This document shows positions 9,917-18,561 of a stretch of DNA of 64,000 bases, in pieces (position 1 is the stretch's first letter; every line of letters starts with the position of its first letter). The stretch is taken from positions 1 to 64,000 of the forward strand of contig JAILJX010000077.1 in assembly GCA_024694365.1 (NCBI GenBank). The letters run 5' to 3'. The position numbers were made by a program, and so were the translations under genes. The notes under the pieces are model-generated. The model ran no database searches, was not told the origin of the DNA, and saw nothing but the letters and a program-made list of their open reading frames with translations. This stretch comes from Kiritimatiellia bacterium. GTDB taxonomy: Bacteria; Verrucomicrobiota; Kiritimatiellia; RFP12; UBA1067.

Positions 9917-9952
9917 TTGCGCGCCTCGCCGCGATTTGGTATACTACGCGCC
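9917..9952 (+). promoter_or_regulatory. rpsP-rplS promoter with GC-rich discriminator
   Basis: A -35-like TTGCGC (9917-9922), a 17-bp spacer and an extended -10 TGGTATACT (hexamer 9940-9945), followed at once by ACGCGCC (9946-9952). The same seven bases follow the -10 of the tRNA-Met gene. GC-rich discriminators of this kind mark promoters under stringent (ppGpp) control. Confidence 0.65.
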
Positions 9953-9982
9953 AATCATTCACCGAAAAGGAAAACAAAGACT

Positions 9983-10276
9983 ATGGTCAAGATCAGAATG
10001 CGCCGCACCGGATGCCGCAACCACGCGGCCTACCGCATCGTCGCCGCCGACGAGCGCAGTCCGCGCGACGGCAAGTTCCTCGAGATCCTCGGCTGGTACG
10101 ACACCCAGCTCAAGGAGAACAACTTCAAGCTCGATCTCGAGCGCGTCGACCACTGGCTCCAGCACGGCGCCAAGCCCTCGACGACGGTCGCGTCGCTCAT
10201 CCGCCGCGCGAAGAACCCCGCCATCAAGCCTCACCACGCCCGCAAGGCCGTGAAGAAGGATGAGAAGAAGGCTTAA
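9983..10276 (+). CDS. rpsP: 30S ribosomal protein S16
   Basis: Small-subunit ribosomal protein, 97 residues. The N-terminus MVKIRMRRTGCRNHAAYRIV and the following DERSPRDGKFLEILGWYD are the S16 signature. The Lys/Ala-rich tail is usual. An A-rich stretch with AAAGG precedes the ATG. It is followed 11 bp later by rplS; rimM and trmD, which normally lie between the two, are absent. Confidence 0.97.
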   Translation: MVKIRMRRTGCRNHAAYRIVAADERSPRDGKFLEILGWYDTQLKENNFKLDLERVDHWLQHGAKPSTTVASLIRRAKNPAIKPHHARKAVKKDEKKA

Positions 10277-10287
10277 GGAGGCAGATC

Positions 10288-10656
10288 ATGGGTATCAAGA
10301 TTCTCGACAAGATCAATGCGGAGCAGACCGCCAAGCTCGCGGAGAAGAACTTCCCTGAATTCAAGGCCGGCGACATCGTCCGCGTCTCCATCAAGATCAA
10401 GGAAGGCGACAAGTTCCGCATTCAGGATTTCGAGGGCAAGGTTCTCGCCGTCGACAACGGCCGCAAGAACGTCTCCGGCAACTTCACGGTGAGCCGCGAG
10501 AGCTATGGAGTGCGGGTGGAGAAGCTCTTCCCGTTCAACAGCCCGTGGATACAGGCGATCAAGCTCGTCAAGAAGACCCCTTCCTGGCGCGCGAAGCTCT
10601 ATACCGAGCGTACGTTCTGCTCGCACAAGGCGGTCCGCAAGCTCGTCAAGCGCTGA
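10288..10656 (+). CDS. rplS: 50S ribosomal protein L19
   Basis: Large-subunit ribosomal protein at the 30S-50S interface, 122 residues. Conserved segments include FKAGDIVRVSIKIKEGDKFRI and a C-terminal VRRAKLYTER-like block (SWRAKLYTERTF). A strong Shine-Dalgarno AAGGAGG lies 7 bp before the ATG. Cotranscribed with rpsP. Confidence 0.96.
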   Translation: MGIKILDKINAEQTAKLAEKNFPEFKAGDIVRVSIKIKEGDKFRIQDFEGKVLAVDNGRKNVSGNFTVSRESYGVRVEKLFPFNSPWIQAIKLVKKTPSWRAKLYTERTFCSHKAVRKLVKR

Positions 10657-10743
10657 TGCACGCAAGGTGAATGGCAGGGAAATCGGCCGCCACCGGAAGG
10701 GGCGGCCGTTCTTTTGCCGGCGAAACGCGAAAGGGGTCGGAGG

Positions 10744-11418
10744 ATGACAGTTGAAGACATACCGGCCGTGGATCGCGCGCTGAAGCGTGAGTTCAAGGCG
10801 CATCCCTCCCCGGTGATCGAACTCATAGAAGCGCAGACCCGCGATCCGTTTTGCGTCCTCGTGGGCACCATTTTGAGCGCCCGCACAAAGGACGCCTGCA
10901 CCGCCGGTGCGGTGAAGAGGCTTTTCGCCGAGGCGCAGGGCGCCGTTTTCGCGCCGGCCGATCTGGATAGGCTGACCGTCGGCGAACTGGAGCGGCTCAT
11001 ATTTCCCGTCGGATTTTTCAGGGACAAGGCGAAGCATCTCAAAGAACTCCCGCGCGTGCTCAAGGAGCGTTTCGGCGGCGTTCTGCCCGACACGGTGGAG
11101 GAATTGTGCGAACTGCCGGGAGTCGGGCGGAAGACGGCGAACCTCACCGTCGCAGTAGGCTTTGACCTTCCGGCGATATGCGTTGACGTGCACGTCCATC
11201 GCATATGCAATTGGCTGGGGCTTGTGCGCACGAAAAAGCCTGTGGAGACGGAGATGGAGCTCAGGCGGATTCTTCCCGTCCGATACTGGAAGACATGGAA
11301 CAGCCATCTTGTGAGTTTCGGCCAGACGAGGTGCAATCCCGTGCGTCCGAAGTGCACGGGCTGTCCCATAGCCCGCTACTGTCTTTCGCCGAAGAAATCG
11401 GTGAAACCGGCCGGCTGA
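10744..11418 (+). CDS. nth: Endonuclease III
   Basis: DNA glycosylase/AP lyase that removes oxidised pyrimidines. The 224-residue protein has the helix-hairpin-helix LPGVGRKTAN with the catalytic Lys, the catalytic Asp in VDVHVHR, and a 4Fe-4S cluster loop CNPVRPKCTGCPIARYC. ATG 10744 is preferred over an upstream in-frame ATG at 10714 because GGTCGGAGG gives a Shine-Dalgarno and the family N-terminus fits. It lies 87 bp after rplS. Confidence 0.94.
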   Translation: MTVEDIPAVDRALKREFKAHPSPVIELIEAQTRDPFCVLVGTILSARTKDACTAGAVKRLFAEAQGAVFAPADLDRLTVGELERLIFPVGFFRDKAKHLKELPRVLKERFGGVLPDTVEELCELPGVGRKTANLTVAVGFDLPAICVDVHVHRICNWLGLVRTKKPVETEMELRRILPVRYWKTWNSHLVSFGQTRCNPVRPKCTGCPIARYCLSPKKSVKPAG

Positions 11419-11427
11419 CGGCCGGCC
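11409..11427 (+). terminator. GC-rich hairpin at the end of nth
   Basis: GGCCGGC and GCCGGCC flank a 5-nt loop that contains the nth stop codon; TTGCGTTT follows. A weak intrinsic terminator is plausible, just ahead of an extended -10 (TGCTACAAT, hexamer 11451-11456) for the YdbH-like gene. Confidence 0.45.
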
Positions 11428-11467
11428 TTGCGTTTAGCCGCGCGTTTTGCTACAATAAGCCGGAAAT

Positions 11468-12781
11468 ATGGACGAAAAGACGGACAAAAAGCGCGGACGC
11501 TTCCTTAGGCGTACTGCAATCACCATTTTGATGGTTGCGGTTCTTTGCGCCGTTCTTGTTCTGGCGGTACCGTGGCTGCCCGTTCTCATCCCGATTCCCG
11601 AGCTCGAATTCGATTTGGCGGAGAGTCTCGGGGAGAAGGCATCGCTGGTGGACAGCACGAAAATCACGGCTCGACTCGATGTCGAGCGCGGCGAGCCTGA
11701 CGGATACCGCGTCCGCTCCGAGGGGAAACTCCTCGGATGGCCGTATCACGCGGCGGGAATCGTAAGATTCGGTTTGATCAACATGAAAGCCGATTTTTGT
11801 ATAAGCCTTGACGGGACGGATTGGAAGATCGATGCGCATTTCGATGCGAAATCGGGGAAGGACTGGTCTTTCAAGGCGTCGATACCGCCGACGAAGTTCG
11901 GCAGGGCCGATGCGATAGTGGCGGACATCCTGGCCCATATGGACATGGGGTCGGTGACCGATTTGGATGCGGGCGGAATGTTTTCGCTAGATGCGGACGG
12001 GGCATGCGTTCCGGAGCGTCCTGTGGCGGCATGGAATGTCAAAGGATTTCTCAAGGATGCCGACGTCTCGTGCCTGATGGGGGATAAGACTGTCGCCGTC
12101 GACAACCTGCGCGTCAGGTTCGGCGCGAAGGGTGTCGGCGGAATGAAGGAGATGTCGCCGCTTTTCCCGCGGGCCGACTCGGTGTCGATATCGGATTTTG
12201 CGCTGACGAACGTGTTCGCAAGCGCCCGCTCGACCGAGAGGTCGTGGCTCGTCACCGAGGCCGGCGCAGGCTGCTGCGGTGGCGACCTCAGGGTGTATGC
12301 GCTTTTCTTGGATCCCGAAAGGCTCACGGCGGGGGCCACTGTGTTCGTCGATGGAGTCGATGCGGGAGAGGTTCTTTCCCACATCCGCGGATTCGAGGGT
12401 GAGGCCACGGGGCGGATGTACGGAAAGGTTCCGTTTTTCCTGAAGGACAGGCGCATGCTCAGGCTTGGGAACGCATATCTGTTCTCGAAACCAGGCGATA
12501 CGGGGACGCTGAAATTGAGGAAGGCCGGTCCGATTCTCGATTCGCTCGAGAGCGGCGGCGTCGCCCGCGAAGAGATCGACAATCTCGAGAAAGCCCTTGC
12601 CAATCTGGAATACAGGGTGCTGAAGCTCGATCTGAGGAGGGGCGAAGACGAAGCCGAGCTGGAGTTTCTGCTGGACGGCACGGCCACGCGGAAGAAGACG
12701 ACGGTTCCGGTGAATCTCGACGTGACGTACCGCGGGGATCTGGACGAAATCCTCGATCTGGGGATGAAATTTTCAAAATGA
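11468..12781 (+). CDS. YdbH-like inter-membrane lipid transport protein
   Basis: A 437-residue protein: basic N-terminus, one transmembrane anchor (about 16-38), then a long β-rich periplasmic part. The segment around residues 285-350 (VFVDGVDAGEVLSHIRGFEG, then GKVPFF and YLFSKPGDTGTLKL) follows the conserved C-terminal pattern of E. coli YdbH, an AsmA-like bridge protein that moves phospholipids to the outer membrane. It is about half the length of E. coli YdbH. The call is backed by the next gene, which combines the two YdbH partners YnbE and YdbL. The start lies 11 nt after a -10 box, giving a nearly leaderless mRNA. Confidence 0.78.
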   Translation: MDEKTDKKRGRFLRRTAITILMVAVLCAVLVLAVPWLPVLIPIPELEFDLAESLGEKASLVDSTKITARLDVERGEPDGYRVRSEGKLLGWPYHAAGIVRFGLINMKADFCISLDGTDWKIDAHFDAKSGKDWSFKASIPPTKFGRADAIVADILAHMDMGSVTDLDAGGMFSLDADGACVPERPVAAWNVKGFLKDADVSCLMGDKTVAVDNLRVRFGAKGVGGMKEMSPLFPRADSVSISDFALTNVFASARSTERSWLVTEAGAGCCGGDLRVYALFLDPERLTAGATVFVDGVDAGEVLSHIRGFEGEATGRMYGKVPFFLKDRRMLRLGNAYLFSKPGDTGTLKLRKAGPILDSLESGGVAREEIDNLEKALANLEYRVLKLDLRRGEDEAELEFLLDGTATRKKTTVPVNLDVTYRGDLDEILDLGMKFSK

Positions 12782-12800
12782 AAAAAAAGGAGGGCTGAAG

Positions 12801-13256
12801 GTGAAACTTGCGAAGAAGGCGGCGATGCTGGCCGCGGCGACGGCCGCGATCGCGGGAGCGGGATGCATAAAGGTGCAGACCGAGAGCGAGATAAAGCCGA
12901 TACACATCACGATGGACGTGAACCTGAAGGTCGACAAGGAGCTCGACAAGGCTTTCGGCGGACAGGAGCGCGGCGAGGGCGGCAGCTCCTTCAAGGCCGT
13001 GAGGGAAATGGTGGGCCGCGGCGCGGCGGGCATGACGAACAGGGCGATGCTGGAGGAGCGCGAAAACGCCTCCGACGCGGACAGGATACTCATCGCGGAG
13101 GAGAACGCGAGGAGGGTAAGGAGATTCAGCGAGATCGCGAAGTCTTCCGGGACGACGCTCGAAGCCGTGCAGAAGAGGTATGCCGCGCGGATGCTGGAGA
13201 AGATCGCGGCGGGGACATGGTATCAGGACGAGACCGGCGCGTGGCTCAGAAAATGA
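12801..13256 (+). CDS. Fused YnbE-YdbL lipoprotein
   Basis: A 151-residue protein joining two E. coli YdbH partners. Residues 1-55 give a signal peptide ending AGAGC (lipobox-like, Cys23) and then KVQTESEIKPIHITMDVNLK, matching the YnbE core (IEVAAPKEPITINMNVKIE). Residues 70-151 match YdbL/DUF1318: the N-terminal GAAGMTNRAML, central EENARRVRRFSEIAKSSG, and the C-terminal WYQDETGAWLRK resembling YVQGINGKWVRK. In E. coli these are separate proteins: an outer-membrane lipoprotein that binds YdbH and a periplasmic chaperone controlling their oligomer. GTG start with GGAGGGCTGAAG upstream. Confidence 0.8.
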   Translation: MKLAKKAAMLAAATAAIAGAGCIKVQTESEIKPIHITMDVNLKVDKELDKAFGGQERGEGGSSFKAVREMVGRGAAGMTNRAMLEERENASDADRILIAEENARRVRRFSEIAKSSGTTLEAVQKRYAARMLEKIAAGTWYQDETGAWLRK

Positions 13257-13286
13257 TCCGCGCTATGCAGCGGTCCCGGTTTTTGG

Positions 13287-13292
13287 TATAAT
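13287..13292 (+). promoter_or_regulatory. Extended -10 promoter of the thioredoxin-sulfatase pair
   Basis: TATAAT preceded by TTTTGG. It starts a ~25-nt leader ahead of the ATG at 13324. Confidence 0.65.
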
Positions 13293-13293
13293 A

Positions 13294-13313
13294 CCCCTTC
13301 CAACCACAAGGGG
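13294..13313 (+). promoter_or_regulatory. Leader hairpin covering the Shine-Dalgarno
   Basis: CCCCTT (13294-13299) can pair with AAGGGG (13308-13313), leaving an 8-nt loop. The 3' arm is the Shine-Dalgarno (AAGGGGG) of the thioredoxin gene, so folding would block ribosome access. Only six pairs; a regulatory role is a guess. Confidence 0.4.
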
Positions 13314-13323
13314 GATAAGATAA

Positions 13324-14208
13324 ATGAAGCTGAAATTCTCTGGCGCGCTGTGCGCCGTGCTGTCCGCCGCGATCGCGGCAAGTTCATCGGCCACGTCGAC
13401 GCCGGCGGGATTCACCGACGACATGAAAAAGGCCGTCGCGGAGGCGGCGAAGGGGCAAAAGCCCATAATCGCCGTCTTTACGGGAAGCGATTGGTGCAAG
13501 TATTGCAAAATCCTCGAGTCCAACGTCCTCTCCAAGCCGGAATTCGTGCGCGACGCGTCCAAGGAATTCGCGCTCCTTTTCATAGACAATCCGCAGAACA
13601 AGAACCTGCTTTCGCCGGAGGCGAGGGCGGTGAACCCGAAGCTTGCGGAGGATTTCGGCGTGCAGGGTTTCCCCTCGGTGATGCTTCTCGACTGCCTCGG
13701 GCAGAAGGTTGACCGCATAGGGCACGGCTCGGCGGGCCCGGCCGAATTCCTCGTGCAGGCGCGTGCGGCGTGCGAGCGCAATGCGGCGAGGCTCGCGACG
13801 GCGAAAGAGATAGCTTCGATGAAGAAAGGCTCCGCCAAACGGCTCAAGCGAATCGCCGAGGAGATCGACAAGATAGACGTTTCGAAACACAAGGAGTATC
13901 CGGCCTACTGCGCCGAACTTCTCGCCAAGGGAGGGGTGTGGAAGAAGCATCTTCCTTACCAGTCGCTCGTCCAGCCTCTCGAGAGGGAATTCTACAAGCT
14001 TGCGATCGACGCGGGGACGGGGAGATCGGGCGGCAACCCCTCGACATACATCCGCAAGGCGAAGGCGATCCTCAGGAAAATCGACGCCATGCAAGGCGAC
14101 GCACCGGCCGGGCTCAAGGGCGAGATCGACAAGCTCAAGAGCAATGTCGACGATCTGATCAAGCGCCTCGAAGAGGCCAAGGCAAGCAAAAAAGGCGCGA
14201 AGAAGTGA
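13324..14208 (+). CDS. Secreted thioredoxin-family protein
   Basis: A 294-residue protein with a signal peptide (about 1-23) and a thioredoxin fold at 35-135: VFTGSDWCKYCKILE carries the CxxC pair and GVQGFPSVMLLD the cis-Pro loop. This resembles the periplasmic Thioredoxin_7/DUF255-type proteins. The C-terminal ~150 residues are helical and Lys-rich, with no recognised domain. It probably acts on disulfides or as a redox-linked chaperone outside the cytoplasm. Its TGA overlaps the GTG start of the sulfatase gene, so the two are translationally coupled. Confidence 0.8.
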   Translation: MKLKFSGALCAVLSAAIAASSSATSTPAGFTDDMKKAVAEAAKGQKPIIAVFTGSDWCKYCKILESNVLSKPEFVRDASKEFALLFIDNPQNKNLLSPEARAVNPKLAEDFGVQGFPSVMLLDCLGQKVDRIGHGSAGPAEFLVQARAACERNAARLATAKEIASMKKGSAKRLKRIAEEIDKIDVSKHKEYPAYCAELLAKGGVWKKHLPYQSLVQPLEREFYKLAIDAGTGRSGGNPSTYIRKAKAILRKIDAMQGDAPAGLKGEIDKLKSNVDDLIKRLEEAKASKKGAKK

Positions 14209-15737
14209 GTTGCGGCCTGGAGAGAAGGGAATTTCTCGCCGGGCTCGCGGCCGCGCTCGCGTCGGCGGGCGCCGCTGGCGCTCCGGCGATCGCCGGAGGG
14301 CTTCGCCGCAAGCCGAAGGCTGTCGTTGTCTTTTATGCGGACGATCTCGGCTACGGAGACACGTCCACATACGGGCAGAAAAGGGTGCCGTGTCCGAACC
14401 TGGACAGACTCGCCGCGGAAGGATGCAGATTCACCGATGCGCATTCGCCGACGTCCGTATGCACGCCGAGCCGTTATTCGCTCCTTACCGGAGACTATTC
14501 GTTCAGACGCCCCGGGACGACCATTCTCGACGGCGACGCGAAACTCATCCTGCCGCTTGCGGGAGGGGCGAAGCTTACGCTGCCGGAGATGATGCGTCGC
14601 GCGGGCTACAGGACGGCCGCGATCGGCAAGTGGCATCTGGGGCTCGGCGCTGGCGGCGCGCCGACCGACTGGAATGGGAAAGTCGGGCCCGGGCCGAACG
14701 AAGTCGGCTTCGACCATTCCTTCATAATGGCGGCGACGGCCGACCGCGTGCCGTGCGTCTTTCTGCGGAACGGACGCGTCGTGGGGCTGGATCCGGCGGA
14801 TCCGATAGAGATATCCTACGAGAACGTCCCCGAGAAATGGCCGGGCGAGGAGACGCCGCGGACGGCGTCCGCGCTGCTGAAGGAGTGGGGTCGGCCGAGC
14901 GACAGCCAGCACGACAAGACGATCATAGACGGCATATCCAGAATAGGGCACATGAGAGGCGGGAAGTCCGCCTGCTGGCGCGATCAGGAGATAAGCGACA
15001 CGCTTTGCCGCGAGGCGGACGGTTTTCTCGAGTCGTCCGGCGGCAGACCCGTTTTCCTCTATTTCTGCACGAGCGACGTGCACGTGCCGAGAGATCCGCA
15101 CATGCGTTTCCGCGGGAAATCGGATCTCGGCATCCGCGGCGATGCCGCCGTCGAGATGGACGATGCGCTCGGGCAGCTGAGATCGAGTCTCAAGAAACAC
15201 GGATACGGCGATACGCTGTTCATATTCACGAGCGACAACGGGCCCTACATCCCCGACGGGTATGAGGACGGCGCCCCCGAGGCATGGGCCGGGGTGAATC
15301 CGGCGCATCCGTTCAGAGGCGGGAAGTACGGTCCGTACGAAGGCGGCACGCGCGTTCCGTTCGTGGTCTCCTGGCCGAGGGAGATAAAGCCGGGCACGGT
15401 TTCGGACGCGCTCGTTTCGCAGACGGACATAGCGCGTACGCTCGCCGGCATAATCGGCGCGACTGTTCCCGAGGGGTCGATGACGGACTCTCTCGACCTC
15501 GGCGATGTCATCGTGGACGGGGCGAAGGGCGGACGCGCGGAGCTTGTCGAAGAGCCGGGGTGGGGCCCGGGAGGGTTCCGCTACGGGAAATGGAAATTGG
15601 TGGCGGACGGCAAGGGCAATGCCCAGCTTTACGACCTTGCCGACGATATCGCCGAGACGAGAGATCTCGCGAAGGATAAGCCGGAGCTTGTTGCAAAGAT
15701 GATCAAGCGTCTGGCGGAAATCAAGAGCGGAAAGTGA
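14205..15737 (+). CDS. Sulfatase (formylglycine-dependent)
   Basis: Hydrolyses a sulfate ester, probably of a host or algal glycan. The 510-residue protein has the metal-binding FYADDLGYGD near residue 45 and the maturation motif SVCTPSRYSLLTG (CxPSR), where Cys becomes formylglycine. KWHLGLG and FTSDNGPYIPDG supply further active-site residues. The N-terminus has RREFLAG followed by an Ala-rich hydrophobic segment, like a Tat-type signal. GTG 14205 overlaps the upstream stop by 4 bp. Sulfatases are numerous in Kiritimatiellota and Lentisphaerae. The substrate cannot be read from sequence. Confidence 0.9.
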   Translation: MSCGLERREFLAGLAAALASAGAAGAPAIAGGLRRKPKAVVVFYADDLGYGDTSTYGQKRVPCPNLDRLAAEGCRFTDAHSPTSVCTPSRYSLLTGDYSFRRPGTTILDGDAKLILPLAGGAKLTLPEMMRRAGYRTAAIGKWHLGLGAGGAPTDWNGKVGPGPNEVGFDHSFIMAATADRVPCVFLRNGRVVGLDPADPIEISYENVPEKWPGEETPRTASALLKEWGRPSDSQHDKTIIDGISRIGHMRGGKSACWRDQEISDTLCREADGFLESSGGRPVFLYFCTSDVHVPRDPHMRFRGKSDLGIRGDAAVEMDDALGQLRSSLKKHGYGDTLFIFTSDNGPYIPDGYEDGAPEAWAGVNPAHPFRGGKYGPYEGGTRVPFVVSWPREIKPGTVSDALVSQTDIARTLAGIIGATVPEGSMTDSLDLGDVIVDGAKGGRAELVEEPGWGPGGFRYGKWKLVADGKGNAQLYDLADDIAETRDLAKDKPELVAKMIKRLAEIKSGK

Positions 15738-15742
15738 CATTC

Positions 15743-15760
15743 TGTCCCTAAGCAGGGACA
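15743..15760. other. Short inverted repeat downstream of the sulfatase gene
   Basis: TGTCCCT and AGGGACA form a perfect 7-bp stem with a 4-nt loop (AAGC), followed by AAAA rather than T residues. It lies in the 98-bp gap before clpB. Possibly a weak terminator or processing site. Confidence 0.35.
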
Positions 15761-15835
15761 AAACGGCCCGGATTCCACGCCAGAATGGCGTTGGCACCGA
15801 ATCTGCTCACAGTTTGCCGAATGGAGGAATGAACC

Positions 15836-17902
15836 ATGAACGCAAACTATGTACCGCCTGAAGACAACGAGAAGTGCCTTGAGAAATACGGCACCGACCT
15901 GACGGCTCTCGCCAAGTCGGGGAAGCTTGATCCTGTCATAGGACGCGATACGGAAATCCGCGACGTGATAAGGATACTTTCGAGAAAGACGAAGAACAAC
16001 CCCGTCCTGATAGGAGAGCCGGGCGTAGGCAAGACGGCCATCGTTGAAGGACTCGCGCAGCGCATAAACCGCGGGGATGTTCCCGAGGGGCTGAAGGACA
16101 GGACCGTCTTTTCGCTCGACATGACCGCTCTCATGGCCGGCGCCATGTACCGCGGGCAGTTCGAGGAAAGGCTGAAGGCCGTCCTGAAGAAAATAAAGGA
16201 GTCGGACGGGAAGATCATCCTTTTCATAGACGAGATACACACCATCGTCGGCGCGGGGAAGACCGAAGGCTCTTCAGACGCCGGAAACATGCTGAAGCCG
16301 CTTCTGGCCCGCGGCGAACTCCACTGCGTAGGGGCGACCACGCTCGACGAGTACAGAAAGTACATGGAGTCCGACGCGGCGCTCGAGCGAAGGTTTCAGC
16401 CGGTGACGGTCGACCCGCCGGACGAAGAGGACGCGATCTCGATTCTGCGCGGACTCAAGGAGCGGTTTGAAAAGTACCACAACGTGCACATCCGCGACGA
16501 GGCGCTCGTAAGCGCCGTCGCGCTGTCGTCGAGATACATCCAGGACAGGTTCCTCCCCGACAAGGCCATAGACCTTCTGGACGAGGCCTGCGCAAGGATC
16601 AGGACGGAGATGGATTCGTGTCCGCAGGAGCTGGACGAGATTTCGCGCCATGTGAGAAGGCTTGAGATCGAAGAGATCGCCCTCAAGAAAGAGAAGGATG
16701 AAGCGTCGAAAAAGCGCCTTGCGGAGCTGCAGGCGGAACTGAAGGGTCTGAAGGCGCGGTCGGACGAGATGACCGCAAAGTGGAAAAAGGAGAAAGCCGC
16801 GCTGGAAGAGGTGAGGAAAGTAAGGACAAAACTGGAGGAGGCCAGGACAAGATATGAAAACTCCCTTGCAAGAGGTGACAACGAGACGGCCGCCCGTCTC
16901 AAATACGGCGTCATACCGGAACTCGAGCGAGAGCTCAAGGCCCATGAAGACGATAAGGCTAAAGACGATTCCGAGGCCCTTCTCAGGGAAGAGGTGACGA
17001 GCGACGAAATCGCGGAAGTGGTTTCGAGGTGGTCCGGAATACCCGTGACCAAGCTGGTCGAAGGGGAGCGCGAAAAGCTCGCCAGGCTCGCCGAGACGCT
17101 GCACAGGCGCGTCATAGGGCAGGACAGGGCTGTCGATGCCGTGGCGGACGCCGTTCTCAGATCGCGCGCCGGAATAAACAATCCGCACCGGCCCGTGGGG
17201 GCGTTCCTTTTTCTCGGGCCCACGGGCGTCGGCAAGACCGAGCTCGCCAAGGCGCTCGCGCAGGAGCTCTTCGACGACGAAAACGCGATGGTGAGGCTGG
17301 ACATGTCGGAGTACATGGAGAAATTCGCCGTCTCCCGCCTCGTCGGCGCGCCTCCCGGATACGTGGGGTTCGAAGACGGCGGGCAGCTCACTGAGGCGGT
17401 CAGGCGAAAACAGTTCTCGGTCGTCCTTCTCGACGAAATCGAAAAGGCCCATCCGGACGTGTTCAACATGCTGCTGCAGGTCCTGGACGACGGGCGGCTC
17501 ACCGACAGCCACGGGCGGACGGTATCGTTCAAGAACACCGTCGTCATAATGACGTCGAACGCCCCGAAGGATTCCCTCAAGGACATATTCCGGCCGGAGT
17601 TCCTGAACAGGCTGGACGAAATCCTGGAGTTCGATCCGCTGAACGAAGGGCAGATACGCGAAATAGTCAAGCTGCAGCTGCGCGAATTCGAGAAGAGGCT
17701 TGCGGAGCAGAACATCAGGCTCGAGGTCGACGGCGCGTCTCTCGACGCGCTTGTCAAGAAGGGGTACGACCCGGCGTTCGGCGCCAGGCCCGTGAAGCGC
17801 GCGATACAGCGCGAGCTCGAGAACCCGATCGCCAAGGCGATAATCGCGGGGAGGTATCCGCCCGGCTCCACGATAAAAGCAGCCGACGTCATGGCGGAAT
17901 AA
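15836..17902 (+). CDS. clpB: ClpB-type disaggregase lacking the N-terminal domain
   Basis: Hexameric AAA+ chaperone that, with DnaK, dissolves protein aggregates. Two AAA+ modules are present: Walker A GEPGVGKT (60-67) and GPTGVGKT (461-468). They are separated by a coiled-coil middle domain (about 255-390) of the ClpB type. The C-terminal [17 protein letters not shown] block is conserved. The usual ~145-residue Clp N-domain is missing; the protein starts directly at the linker to AAA-1 (688 residues against ~860). E. coli makes a similar short form from an internal start, but here no N-domain coding sequence lies upstream. GGAGG precedes the ATG. Confidence 0.92.
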   Translation: MNANYVPPEDNEKCLEKYGTDLTALAKSGKLDPVIGRDTEIRDVIRILSRKTKNNPVLIGEPGVGKTAIVEGLAQRINRGDVPEGLKDRTVFSLDMTALMAGAMYRGQFEERLKAVLKKIKESDGKIILFIDEIHTIVGAGKTEGSSDAGNMLKPLLARGELHCVGATTLDEYRKYMESDAALERRFQPVTVDPPDEEDAISILRGLKERFEKYHNVHIRDEALVSAVALSSRYIQDRFLPDKAIDLLDEACARIRTEMDSCPQELDEISRHVRRLEIEEIALKKEKDEASKKRLAELQAELKGLKARSDEMTAKWKKEKAALEEVRKVRTKLEEARTRYENSLARGDNETAARLKYGVIPELERELKAHEDDKAKDDSEALLREEVTSDEIAEVVSRWSGIPVTKLVEGEREKLARLAETLHRRVIGQDRAVDAVADAVLRSRAGINNPHRPVGAFLFLGPTGVGKTELAKALAQELFDDENAMVRLDMSEYMEKFAVSRLVGAPPGYVGFEDGGQLTEAVRRKQFSVVLLDEIEKAHPDVFNMLLQVLDDGRLTDSHGRTVSFKNTVVIMTSNAPKDSLKDIFRPEFLNRLDEILEFDPLNEGQIREIVKLQLREFEKRLAEQNIRLEVDGASLDALVKKGYDPAFGARPVKRAIQRELENPIAKAIIAGRYPPGSTIKAADVMAE

Positions 17903-17906
17903 ATGG

Positions 17907-17912
17907 TATAAT
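17907..17912 (+). promoter_or_regulatory. Extended -10 promoter of the response regulator, leaderless
   Basis: TATAAT preceded by TGG; 7 nt (gggcggc) before ATG 17920. An in-frame ATG at 17911 lies inside the box and cannot be transcribed from it, which fixes 17920 as the start. Confidence 0.72.
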
Positions 17913-17919
17913 GGGCGGC

Positions 17920-18561
17920 ATGCCGGACGCAAAGATATTCATAGTCGAGGACGACACGACGATAAGGACGGTCCTGGAGCTGGCCCTCGCGGGGGCGGAG
18001 TACCGGGACGTGTCCTCGTTCGGCCGCGGCGACGATGCCTTGGAGGCGATCCGGGCACAACGGCCCGATCTGGTGCTTCTCGATCTGATGCTCCCGGGAG
18101 TGGACGGATTGACGATCGCGCGGCGCGTGAGGGAAGAGCCGGGGCTCTCGGCCACGCGGATCGTCATGCTTACGGCGAAGACGCGGCCGGACGATGTAGT
18201 TCGCGGACTAGAAGCCGGGGCGGACGACTACGTGACCAAGCCTTTCGACAGGCGCATCCTCCTCGCCCGCATCGCGGCGGTGCTGAGACGCTCGCTGCCG
18301 GCGGCGGACGGGGTGGAGATGGACGGGCTTGTGCTGGACGTCCCCAACCGCGCGGCGAAGCTCGACGGCGCCGAGGTCAAGCTGCCGGCGGGCGAGTTCG
18401 ACCTTCTGGCGCGGCTCGTCTCCCGCCGGGGGCGGATAATCGTGCGGCACGCCGACGAAAGGAGCATGGACGTGCAGATAGCGAATCTCAGGAAAAAACT
18501 GGGGGCCTGGGCGTCTCGCATCGAGACGATAAGGGGAATAGGATACAGGGTCTGCGGATGA
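17920..18561 (+). CDS. OmpR-family response regulator
   Basis: A 213-residue two-component regulator. The receiver domain has the acidic pair E10-D11-D12, the phospho-acceptor Asp55 (LVLLDLMLPG), and the conserved Lys in YVTKPFD. The C-terminal winged-helix domain resembles Trans_reg_C (ETIRGIGYRVCG at the end) but is shortened: the usual segment between the recognition helix region and the second wing is compact (RHADERSMDVQIANLRKKLG). It overlaps the following kinase-like gene by 4 bp. The 11-bp repeats before the next operon are a plausible target. Confidence 0.9.
   Translation: MPDAKIFIVEDDTTIRTVLELALAGAEYRDVSSFGRGDDALEAIRAQRPDLVLLDLMLPGVDGLTIARRVREEPGLSATRIVMLTAKTRPDDVVRGLEAGADDYVTKPFDRRILLARIAAVLRRSLPAADGVEMDGLVLDVPNRAAKLDGAEVKLPAGEFDLLARLVSRRGRIIVRHADERSMDVQIANLRKKLGAWASRIETIRGIGYRVCG

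Noticed and set aside
17911-17919. ATG 17911 as start of the response regulator
   Set aside because: It overlaps the -10 box TATAAT at 17907-17912, so it is not in the mRNA; ATG 17920 is used.
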